Source: Pegea sp. RAD2-039 (lineage: Eukaryota > Chordata > Thaliacea > Salpida > Salpidae). Taken from it: a stretch of 64,000 nucleotides of DNA. This document shows, one piece after another, positions 25,189 to 37,100 of this stretch (position 1 is the first letter of the stretch; each line of letters begins with the position of its first letter). Made by a program: the position numbers and the translations under genes. Location: assembly GCA_034620365.1 (NCBI GenBank), contig JAQGEQ010000084.1, positions 1,054,001 to 1,118,000 of the forward strand, given 5' to 3'. The notes under the pieces were generated by a model, which saw only the letters and a program-made list of their open reading frames with translations, was not told the origin of the DNA and ran no database searches.

Positions 25189-26291
25189 CGCCTTTTCATC
25201 TTCCACTAGATTCTATTGTTCTTTTTTCTTTGAAATGGTACACCAGCATCTAGCAGAAATACTTGTTGCTTGCTTCTATTTGTAGTTTGATATTTATGAT
25301 CCTCATCTTTTTTCAGTCTCATTTTTTATTGGGTCAACATCTACATGTAAAAGTATTTTTTGCAACTTTGTCATATGTTCATCTCTATTTTCCTCATACT
25401 GAGCACTTTACTAAAGATTTAATTCAAAATGAATTTTTTTAAATTGATTTTTGTTTCAATTTTCTGATGGTTTTCAGTTTTTATTTTCTTCACTTCAAGT
25501 ATTATCATCTGATATTTATCAATTTATTATTCAGCTGAATGACAATTTATTCTGATCACTTTTATTGGATTCTAATTCTGTATCACAGAAACAAGAATAT
25601 TATTTTGTATTACTTATTTGATATTTGTAGAAATCGTTTTTGCCATTTTAATATATCTTATCTTTATTTGTATTTGTTGATAATAGATGAAAATTTAGCT
25701 AGAAGAATTTGTTTTCTTTTTATCAATCGTCTAGAGATTTTTTTAACGAATATTTCTTTTAGAAAATAGGAAACTTTTTCTCCGTTCTTATTTTTGTTTC
25801 TTTTTTTTTTTGAAAATTTTTCAGTTTAGGATTTTCTGAATGCTTCATTTGATTGAAGAATTTTTTTGTTTATTTCAGATTTGATGAAATGCTGAAAACT
25901 GATGCATGATATTAAAAGCTTTTTTTCTTTTTGTAGCTCATTTGTTTTAAAATATTTTTTTGCCAATAAATTATTTGCTCCATGTTATCCGCTCAAAGAA
26001 TATTTATTTTTAGATGGAAGACATAAAAAAAAACAATTTATTTTATGGAAGTTTTTTATTGGTTAATTGTCTCTTATTCTTTTATTTTAATGATATTTTT
26101 GTTTAAATAAAACAAATAATAAAAGTTAATCTAGAGATTGCTTACAAGAGTAAACAATTTTTTACGGTTTTAAGCTTTTAAATAATGAATTAAATGTTTT
26201 GAACATATAGTGAAATATTTATCAGATTTTTTTAAATATTAGCTTATAAGATTTAATAAAATTCTTAAAAGATGTCGAAAAATACTGACAT
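25189..26291. other. SNRK 3' UTR and flanking AT-rich DNA
   Basis: No gene. T-rich on the plus strand up to about 26000, consistent with a 3' UTR. The 76-codon frame at 25539-25769 is Phe/Ile/Tyr-rich low-complexity translation of AT-rich DNA and is not called. Confidence 0.4.
25965..25970 (+). terminator. Possible SNRK polyadenylation signal
   Basis: AATAAA about 780 nt after the SNRK stop, preceded by a T-rich stretch with no open frame of note. Chosen as a plausible first strong signal; the real 3' end is uncertain. Confidence 0.35.
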
Positions 26292-26949
26292 AAAAAAGTA
26301 TTAATAAAATGTAGTTGGTAACAGCTTACAAAAACAAAAGATTGTTAAAATATTATTATTCAAAACTTTGTAATTTTTTATTTTCAATTATTCTAATAAA
26401 GATAAATAGACTAATGTATATTAAAATACAATTTTTTTCATTTTAACTTACACAAGTAAAAGTTCAATTACAGAAAATGTTTTATAGTATTCGAATCTAA
26501 AATTGTTTTCAATTAAAGTTTATCGATTTTTGTGTTTTGAAATAGTTTCAAGCAGGTTTTTATGAAAGTTATTCTAATTGAACTTTTCCATTTATAAAAA
26601 CAACCAATTTATTATTTTTCATTATTCTAAGGTTTATTTTCAAGAATAAATAAAGTTTCATTGATTTTTTTATTTATAAGTTAAATCCTGTTTTCAACTT
26701 TGCTTTAAAAATAGTTTTTTAGAAAACTTTTACTATAAAAACATATTTAAAGTAGCTTAAGTATACTTTACTTAATTATCTTTCTAATTATTTGGTTTGT
26801 AGCTGAAACAATGTAGTTAGTTTTTACTATGACTTTAACAATATCAAAATTAAAACTTAAAATTGAAATCATTCAAAATAATTTAGATCTTTAATTACAA
26901 GTATTCATTTAGCATATCATTAATTATAATCGATTTTCTATTAATTTCA
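26292..26949 (+). repeat. Left arm of a long inverted repeat
   Basis: About 658 bp that reappear in reverse complement at 31072-31725. Read line by line, long runs (for example 26407-26809) are identical. Differences are a few substitutions plus small indels: 6 nt near 26387, about 10 nt near 26891-26904, and 1 nt near the outer end. Outer boundary begins around AAAAAAGTATTAATAAAATG; inner boundary ends at TATTAATTTCA. No open frame. Confidence 0.96.
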
Positions 26950-29900
26950 GTTTTTATTTCCAAAATATTCCTTTGTGAAAACTGGTAAAAAGTGAACATA
27001 AATTTTTGTTTTCTAGAAGCCAGTTTTACTTTTAGTTTCTCATTTTAAGTGTTTTGAAACTGATGTAGTAACTTTTGAACAAAATAGTCAATCTTCTAGT
27101 AATAAAATACGTTTAAGTAACTCATCAAATTCATATTAAAGCTAAGAAAACTTAATTTAAGTGAAGATTATTTTAAGCTATAAAAACTCATTAATAATTG
27201 ACTTTAAAATATTGAAAGGTGGTTTTATTAACTAATAAAATTCAATTATTAAAAAATACAAAAGTATTTTAGGCATCAGAATTAATGACTGTAAGTGAGC
27301 CTTCTAAAATTGTTCCATTTCAAATAATTTTAGTTTATTATTCATCGACCTAATTAGTTATTTTTTCATATCTTGATAAGTTAAATCATAAATTTAATGA
27401 ATCTAACTTAAAGATAAAATATTACAACTAAATATACATTTTAATAGAGTTTTTCTTGGTAATGTATTTTTTGTTTAACAATTCTCATCAAAATTTATTT
27501 TACTAATGAACTTTTTTTGAAGAAAATACTATTTTTAATACAGACTTGTTTGGTAAGTATGGCTTCAAAACTCCAGAGCACCTACCACCAATTATAAGAT
27601 GTGTAAGAGTTTTTCAGCAATTTCTTTTATTTGTAGAGTTTCAAGTCAATTTTTAATATTTGTTTTATAATTAGGATCACAATTGTTTTCATACTACTAG
27701 TGATTCTATTTATTATAGACAATTCAAATAAATAACAGTTTAATAGAAGCATTATCATAAAAACCTTGTATAAGTGCGCACACAGCTTTAAACTGTTTTC
27801 TTATTTTTAAGTTTAAGATTATTTTATAGGAATAAATCATTTCAAAAATAATATTTCAGATAATACAGGAAATTATAATTTGCAAGAGCTAGCAATCTGT
27901 AATATTTTATCTCAATTTTTAAACTCTTTTCAAAAATTTCAGTTTTTATTCTAAATCATAGTATCACCTTCTTTAATAAATTATTTAGTATTTCTTATAT
28001 AATACATATAAAGTAAAATATTTTTAAACTTTTTTCTGCTGAAATAAAGTTGATTATTTTAAACAAACTTTTTAGTAGATGCTACATACAATCTACTTCT
28101 TTCACACTTTCTTTATAAAAGTTAAAGGATATTTTTGAGAAAAAAACTGCTGACAAAAAGTTTATATACATTTATTATTAATAAGCTATTTATCTTACTT
28201 TGAATAAACTTACTCAATTTAGTTTTTTAGGCATAATTCTGTCGCTTTATTTCTAGTAAATGCTATTTAATAAAATATTTGATTAACTTAAAAAACAGAA
28301 ACTATTTTAATTTAACAAAGATGTATAAATAAGCCAACACCTTTTTTAAATTGATTTTTAAAAAGTTAATTTTTTAAACTAATGTTGTACGCATGAAATC
28401 TATTTTAAGAAAAAAATTATTAAATTCTAATGAAAACTATTTCTGTTATTTATTAAATTACTACACGTTTAAAACGTTGTAAAACTATTTTCAAATCTTT
28501 TCACTTTTAATCTATTGTTTAAATTTATTTTCATTATTTTTGCTGTCATTTTTTTACTAAATTTTTGTAGTTCAAATGATAAATTAAATTGATTCTTTTT
28601 ATAAACATTGCTGTGATTGTAAAAAACTAAATAAAGTTGCTTTGAATGATTTAAAAGAAATAAAGATTAAATATAGATTAATTTTTTCAGTATTTATTTT
28701 TCAGTATTTTTATGGTTGTTGTTAAAAGTAAATTTCTAACTTGTGCTTAATCATTTTCATTTGTAAGTTTTCTTTAAGAATAAAGTTTAATTTCTTTATT
28801 TTTGCAAGAGTAAACTTCAAGCAATTACATTAACTTTTTAAATCAATTAAATAAGGATAAATAAATTAGTGAGCCAATAAACTGTTTTTGGTTAAATTCT
28901 TTAATTAAATTATTTAATACTTTTTACCTATTAATGGGTTAGTTTACAAAACATTTTAGAAAACAATTTTTTTCATCAAACTGTTAGAACTAATTTATTT
29001 GTTTGCAAGAAATACTTTGCTTAAAGTAAATTCTAATATTAGTAATTTATTATTTTAGAAAATGATGCATTTGCTTTTGAATTATTAATGACTTAACTAA
29101 TAAATCCTGGTTAAAAATAAAAGATAGAGAAAACGTTGATGTATTTTAAAAGAAATTTTCAGTTATGACTGATGAATTTGATAACTTCATTTAATGTATC
29201 TCGATTATAGAGATTTATAAAACAAATTTCTAATTTCATTGATTCAGTGGTTTGAATTTTTGTTCAGTTTTTGCATTTGTCAAAACTTTCAAAATATTTT
29301 TACATAAAATTTAGGTTTTGTAACAAAGCTAGAATAACTTTGTTTGAAAAAGCTGTTTCTACTGAAGCCTTAAATTTATTGTAACGAAATAAAATCTATT
29401 TAAACAAGTTTTTAGTCTAAATTTTCATTGTGCTTTTATTCTATATTTATATGTTTAGATTTATAACTTCAAAAGCAATTTCAGAAAATTACATATTGTT
29501 GAATAAAAATTGATTATTTTAGCTTTATAGAACATCAAATTTACATCAATAAATTAAGTTTTTTTTGTGCTAAAACCTTAATTTACCTTCAACTTTGATT
29601 AACTTTTTATAAATATTGAATATGAAACTAATTACATATAAGATATACTATCCAGGTTTTGAATACAAGAACCTTGAACAAAAGGTACCAGCTTATCATG
29701 TCTAAGTTGATGTAAGATTTCTTAGAATATTGAATTTGTTTCATTTTATTTCAATCTGAACAGCTTAGATTACTACATTGCAACTACAGGATACAGATTG
29801 TAAATTTCAAAACAGAAAATTCAATCTTTGTTTAATTGGGCAAATAAAACTCTACTTAATTAAAAACCATCTATATTTAAATAGGTTACAACCTTTTTAG

Positions 29901-31071
29901 AAATTATTTAAAACTATTGAAATTTAAAACAGGAAATAAAACTTAAAATATAATCTATTTATCCATCGATTGGCTTTTGTTCATTTTAAATATTTCAAAT
30001 AAATTCTAAACAAACTTCTTATTTGTGAAGATATTGATGTAAATTGTGGCCATTAATTAATTATTTCTTGTACTTTCTTGCTTGCTTTATTATATATTCT
30101 AAAAACTAATAAATCAAAAGCAAGAGATTACTTAAAAGTAAAAATCACTAAATGATTCCTATCTTTTAGTTTGAATGATTCTTCATCAGAATTTAGGAAA
30201 ATTTTTATTTAATTGATTCTTTTTTCATAATAATACTAATTTCAAACATTAAATTTATAAAGATTTTTTGTGATAAATACTGCAAGGTATTTGAAATAAA
30301 ACACTAAATCATATTTGTTCATTAATCTCACATCAGTAACTAGATTAGTATAGAAATTGATTACCCAGCATTTTTAAATTTTAAATATTTAACCAAAATT
30401 TTTAAAAATGAGAGAAATATTCAATTATCTTAAAACTTTTGTTTCAATTGTTTTTGTAAGCTGTTAAATTTCACACAAAAAAGATAAGGAATTAAAGAAT
30501 TTATATTTTCGAAATTAAATGTTTTATTGTGATTAAGTATAAAAAAGTTGTTAAGAAAGCAATCCCTAATTTTGTTGACACTGAATTTTGCTGAAATAAT
30601 TTTTAACAAATATTTGTTTTTCAAACCAAACGATTGAAGATCGAATTCAAGTTAAATTAATTCAAAAAAATCTCAATAAATTTTAAGTAAGAATATTAAA
30701 ACGAGTTAAGTTTGACTTATAAATATTTTGCTGTTCATCAAATATCCATCTAGTACTCTCTTAATAGTAAAGTAAAAAAAGTAAATTAAAAAATATTTAA
30801 CATTTTTAGTTTACTTTTACTGTTATTGTAGATTTATTTTAAGGTTTTATAAAAGTAAAGTAGAAGTTTATACCAAAGAGTAAGCTGCTTGCAAAAACTT
30901 TTATACATTATGATTTAAAATTATTTTTAAATAGCTAAGTTTTAAAAGTTTTTTTACTTAATTTATAAAACATTTATGAACAAACTTAAATTATATTGGA
31001 GAGTAAACTTGAGTAGATTGAAACAAACAAAATGCATTTACTAGATTTTACTAAACAACAACTTTAAAAGT
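26950..31071. other. 4.1-kb spacer of the long inverted repeat
   Basis: AT-rich, no coding sequence or recognisable transposase in any frame. At about 30448-30469 a 17-nt stretch (GTTTTTGTAAGCTGTTA) matches the distal end of the right arm in the same orientation, possibly a fragment of a third copy. Nothing else is seen. Confidence 0.5.
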
Positions 31072-31725
31072 TGAAATTAATAGAAAATCGATTATAATTA
31101 ATGATATGCTAAATGAATACAGATCTAAATTATTTTGAATGATTTTAATTTTAAGTTTTAATTTTGATATTGTTAAAGTCATAGTAAAAACTACTTACAT
31201 TGTTTCAGCTACAAACCAAATAATTAGAAAGATAATTAAGTAAAGTATACTTAAGCTACTTTAAATATGTTTTTATAGTAAAAGTTTTCTAAAAAACTAT
31301 TTTTAAAGCAAAGTTGAAAACAGGATTTAACTTATAAATAAAAAAATCAATGAAACTTTATTTATTCTTGAAAATAAACCTTAGAATAATGAAAAATAAT
31401 AAATTGGTTGTTTTTATAAATGGAAAAGTTCAATTAGAATAACTTTCATAAAAACCTGCTTGAAACTATTTCAAAACACAAAAATCGATAAACTTTAATT
31501 GAAAACAATTTTAGATTCGAATACTATAAAACATTTTCTGTAATTGAACTTTTACTTGTGTAAGTTAAAATGAAAAAAATTGTATTTTAATATACATTAG
31601 TCTATTTATCTTTATTAGAATAATTGAATTTGAAAATAAAAAATTACAAAGTTTTGAATAATAATATTTTAACAATCTGTTGTTTTTGTAAGCTGTTACC
31701 AACTACATTTTATTAATATTTTTTA
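31072..31725 (-). repeat. Right arm of a long inverted repeat
   Basis: Reverse complement of 26292-26949, about 98% identical outside a few small indels. Similarity stops abruptly at both ends: inside at 31072 and outside at the TATTAATATTTTTT run near 31712-31725. Flanking DNA on the two outer sides does not match beyond the arms, apart from short A/T runs, so target-site duplication cannot be confirmed. Confidence 0.96.
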
Positions 31726-33769
31726 TATGATTTATGTATTTTTTTATATTTAGCTTACAATCAATTATTATAATAATCTAATTAGTAAACTTTGTATAAC
31801 ATCTAAACTATATTAATAAGAAAAAATAATCTTCAAATAATTATTTTAACGTCATTTTTTCCGAATTCTGACAAAAACTCTGTAAACCTTGTTCTATGAA
31901 GAACAACAGCTCTAATAAGCCCATAATTTGATATGATGACGAATACTTAGCATCTTCAATTACAAAAACCAGATTTGTAACAATAAATGTAAGTTTAGTT
32001 ATTTATTCATCAAACAGGAATACAAGAAATTTTGATTTTTTTTTATAAAGGAGCGTTTTTATAAATCTAAGTTTTTATAACCTAACAATCATTCAATTAT
32101 TAAAAGTTTTTATTACTTAAATTTCAGTTTTAAAACGTACGTAATTTTTTAAAAATAAATCTTTCATTCAGATAATAAAACGCTCATAAAAACTAAAGGA
32201 ACTCTTTATTCAGATATTATTTCCCAAAACGTTTATAGGGAAATTTGATGGCTGTTTCTTTCATACAGGTAACATTTTTGCAACAAGTTTATTTTTCGTT
32301 TTAATTTGAAAAATGAGTTTTGGTGGAAAATTTTACTCTAAAGTTTTATTATATCTCATTAAACATCTTACCAGAAATAATTTTGGTCAAATTTGTTTTT
32401 GGCTTGTGTATATATAGAATAAGTTTTATTGAACAAATTAATCATATATTTTTAAATAAATTTTATTTTTCTGTTTCAATACCTGGTTTTTACGTTCTGT
32501 TTTTAAATCTAAAAATATTTTATTTCCAGAAAAGCAGGATAAATTATTTTTAGAAATTTAAGGTTTTGAATGAAAGCCAAATTGATGCATGACAACATAC
32601 TAAAGTTAGGTTTGTGTTTAAATATTTTTGGTTTATTCTTCTTTAGCTTCTTACTTTTTATTTCGTTCTCTTTTGTTTGTTGTTTAATTTTATCATTATT
32701 TTTTCAAAATTATCAGATTTCTTAAAAAATGTGAAGTAATAAACGAGTTTAATGTTCACCTCACCGAGTATTTATTACAATTGTTGAAAATTAACAAAAT
32801 ATTTACTGTAAAAGCTTACTTCTGTCACTGGTCCTTAAATTGTAGCACCCTAAAGATCACCATGGAAGAAGACCTCGTTGATGTTGAATGATAAAACCCT
32901 TCAAGTATCTGCAAATGTTCAGCTTTTACTTGGATGAAAGTTTACAAGATAAGTAAAAAAAATATTCCAAAATTTTTTATTCATAACTCTTTTATAGGGG
33001 GCTTTTCCAGAAGAAAATGATTTACATATGAAGTGATGCCTTTTTTCTTTAAAACGTCAAAGTCTTCTATTGATGATTATACAGCAAATTATATAATGTA
33101 GATTCATTATTTCACTAAAATTAAGAAATTTTAAAAATTATTTCCATTTAATATTTTTCTTAATTTAAAAATCTTTCAGCTGATAATGTTTGTAAAATTA
33201 TCTTGCAATTAGAAACTGTTTCAATCAAATATTTTTCTGTTATGTGTTTGAATTCAGCTGCATAGCCGAAATAGTTTTGTTATAAATCAGTTAATCCAAA
33301 TAAAAAAGAATTTTTTGTTATAATTAAATTTACTTAAACTGGAAGTTGATTAATGAGTTTTATTTGAAAAATAAAGAACTTATTCTGAAATGATATTTTA
33401 TCATGAAAGCTATTTTGGTTTTCGTCACTTTAACGGTTTTGACACCGCTAAAGATAAATTCTTAAAGATAATAACATTGTACTTTCAAGTAGTTTCAGCC
33501 TTAAGCTTTAAATGATCAAAACTAGATAAAATATTGTCCTAAAACGATGAAACTGAAAAAAACAAAGTTTTAAACAAACTGTATTCACTGCTTTTTATAT
33601 AAACTTATACAAATAACTATTACAAACAAATTGATTAAATTGTTGAGAACTTAGACTGAGACACGTAATCATTTATTAAAAACTACTTTTTAGTTAATGT
33701 AAAGTAGCATTAAGCCCTTTATTTATTAAAGATTTTTTAAATGATTCGTAATGCGATTTGAGTGATTTT
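31726..33769. other. AT-rich intergenic DNA
   Basis: No supported gene. Frames such as 32320-32553 are hydrophobic low-complexity translations. A short ATG with a good start context at about 32861 (CACCATGG) opens only nine codons before stopping. Confidence 0.4.
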
Positions 33770-34140
33770 ATATTTACTAGCTGTCATAAAAACTGCTATC
33801 CAAGGTAGCTCATCAAAAGATTTTTCTCACAACATCAAAGCAGGCTTAGTGAAAGCTCTAAGGCATCTGTCTCATTCTCTTCATGCATTAATAAGTTTGC
33901 AAAATAAAGTCACATTTTTTCTTTGAGAATTTTTAAACCTTTAAAAGAAACTGTTGAAGCATCTAAAGATCATTTATAGTTGACGGCATCTCAGAAGGAC
34001 TCTTCGCTATTTTACCGATTTCAAACTTAAATTTCATCAAGTTGCGTACCACACAAAGTTGTGCATTTGAATCAATTTAAAAATTCAGTAAAAAGCAAAG
34101 CGAATCGAGAAAAATAGAAAAGAAAATTTACTAAATAAAC
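33770..34140 (+). pseudogene. Possible decayed coding sequence
   Basis: A frame beginning near 33776 stays open for about 50 codons with a composition unlike the flanking AT noise (QGSSSKDFSHN, then GLVKALRHLSHSLHALISLQ) and stops near 33925. A shifted frame then continues with similar character (FKPLKETVEASKDHL, then SQKDSSLFYRF) but with in-frame stops. The GC level is above the surroundings. No family recognised. This could be a degenerate gene or transposon fragment, or chance. Confidence 0.25.
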
Positions 34141-37100
34141 TTTAAATTAAATTGTAGTTCGAGATTCGGTAAATAAAAAAGTTATCAAAAATCAGATTTT
34201 TATTTTAAATATTTTGGAAGATTGAAGTTATGATTTAAACATCAATGTATACAACACGATAAATATTATTGAAAACTTAAATGAAGAGTAAATACTACTA
34301 ACAAATTAGGTAATTCACAGCTCTTTAAGAAGCAACTCCTTAGGTTCTTTCCCCACTTAAAAACAAGTTTGTTTTTTAAATAAGGTCTTGTCGGCCTGAT
34401 TTTGCTGACCAAGGAATTTTAAAAGTTAAGGTCCTAAATTGCCTGCATCGCTGGTAATTTGTAAGACGAAGAAAAACTTATTTTGCACACAAATCTTTTG
34501 CTTGAAGATTGATAAGAAGTAGTTCTCTTTTAGCATGAGGTACCAATCATTTGTCACTGATATTAGAAGTATCTTTTAATTTTAGAATGTAGCTCCATAT
34601 TTTTACCTATCAAATACAATTGATAAAAATTGAAAGTAAAATATAACTAACTGAATAATTTCCTTAAATCGAACCTTTTTTAAAATTATTAAAAATAGAG
34701 TTTTTGAAGCAATTTCTCCAAAAAATTGTTATTCAAAAAATACATAAAAGTCATAAGAACAGAGAAATTGTTTTCAGCTTTTATATTCTAGAAAAGTTGA
34801 AGGTAAAAAGAACTGCTTTTAGAAAAACAAAATTTAATATACTAAAAGTGGTTAAGGAAATTATCAAGCAATTTTGCAATCATTTTCACGACGAAATGCT
34901 TCAAATTTCGAAGAAAATAATTAAACTGAAATGCTTTAACTGAAAGTTTAACAATTAGGTTATTTCTTATTTTTAGATAAATGTAAAAACTCCGAAATTC
35001 AGATAGAGGAAAGTACATGCGAGAAAATCTGATCAAGCTGAGATCAGGACTCAAAATGAAATAAACCAAAAGAACATGATTTGTGATTTTTCAAATATAA
35101 GATTTGGTTTGTCTCACTAAAAATAAATAGTAGGATATAAACATAAACAGCCACTTAAGTCAATACAGTACTTTAACTTATACAAACTCTTCGACTGATA
35201 AAAGTAAGCAAGGACAGAGAAAAAGCTCACTTTTGAATGCTTAGAATCTATTCTTATCAGACCAACAAAGCATTTAAACTATTATTAACATGATATCTAA
35301 AAAAAACATATTTTTTAAGTTTTTGAACGCAGTGAATAATTATTTTAAAACGTTGTTAACGGTTTTTGTCAGAAAATTGAATATCTTTTTGTAAATCTGT
35401 TTAAAATATATCTTTTATAATGTGATAATGGATATCTTATAAAAAATTATTTTTCACTTTTTTTAAGAATAATTTTTTAAACTAAATATATTCAAGATAG
35501 CAAAAAAAATATTTTGAATTTTATACAAAGTTTTTTTTATAAAAGAGTAAAATTAAAATGTGATTTAAGATAAGTAAGTTCAGGTTTTGATATAAATCTT
35601 AACTATAAAAATGATCACAGCAAAAAGTAGAAAAATAATGACGCCATTTGTTCAACGAGTCTTAAAAGTTAGCCAAAAAATAACTAATTAAGTAGTTGAG
35701 AAAATATGGCAGTTAGCTGACGTCTTTTTGACTAATCCAAAGATGTCTTACTGTTAAGAGTTTAGAGATTTGCCTGATCTACAAAAGCATCAAGCCGCAA
35801 GGCATCCTCTGTATGGAATGTTAATGTGATCCCAGAGGTAGCGGACTAAAAGACTTCAAAGCTCAGGACTTGAAAGCTTTTTGTTGTGTAAATTGATTTT
35901 TATGAGTCAGTTTTGTTGCTGTGAAATTTAAATCTGGTTTTATTATCCTCGTTAGAGATCAACCACACTTGACCAAATTTATTGAACACTCATAATCAAA
36001 TAAGCGCTCAAACCAATCAAACTAATTTTCTTTTATAAAATTCAATCAGTTCCAAATTCAAAACATGAAAACTCATTAGTAAAAAATATTTCTGTCAAAC
36101 AATTTAAAGTACGAACTGAAGAAACATAAGTTCAATCTCAAAATAAAATTCTGACTTGTTATACTTAATCAGAATTTCTGATTTTGTTTACATTTTATTC
36201 TTTAAAATGCTATAATTTTATAATTATTATTTTCTGTCATATTTTTGAATAAAACAAATTTTTGGTATGTAATTTGTGAATTTCTAAATCTTTTGTGTTT
36301 TTTTTCTAATTGTTTAAGCATTTTGTCGGAAGAAGGCACACGAGCTTATGATGATGTCAAAAAACTTTTTGCTTTTAGGCCACGTGCCAAAAAATGTTTT
36401 TGCTGTTTGAAATACTGATAAAAATTTGTGGCTGGTATTTTTAACTCAATTTTGTTGATATATTTATTAAATCAAGAAATTCAGCAGAAATTTAAAAGAC
36501 AAATTATTTATGGTAGATAGAGATACCATCTATCAAATTAATTTTTCATCAAGAAATTCATAGTTTCAGCAAATATTGATAGATGCTAATTTTTGAAAGT
36601 TGATGTTCAAGAAATTCAAGGATTGCAAATCTTCAAAACTTCCATTTTGGTATTGTTGTAATTTAATTGTAACTTATCGAAACTTCTCTTAAGGCTTATG
36701 GTGAACGTTTGTAAGATTTATTTATCTCATTGACTCTCATGTCTGCTCCTAGCTTTTCTAATCCCTTAAAAACTTTTGAAATGTTACTTTTAGCTCCAAT
36801 AAAGCTTTCCTCTTCTATATTTAATTAATCGGCAAATAGTAAAAGTTTGTCTGAGATTTATTCTTTGGTTTTCAGAACAGAACAGTGCTTCGAGATTAAA
36901 ATTGATTTTTAGCGCTTTTAATACAAAGCAGTTTAGACTTTGAAGCAACACTAAAAAATTAAAAGTTTTCAATTCAATTTCCAAAAGTAGCAAACAGTTT
37001 CATTGTAGAAAAAAATTTCAAATAAATGTTGAAGACGAATTTCTGAAAAGTTAAAGTCTAATTGACTACAAATCTGTTATAATTGCTTCCATACAATTCT

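Noticed and set aside
32861-32890. ATG in a strong start context
   Set aside because: The frame stops after nine codons and no splice donor or conserved continuation is visible.
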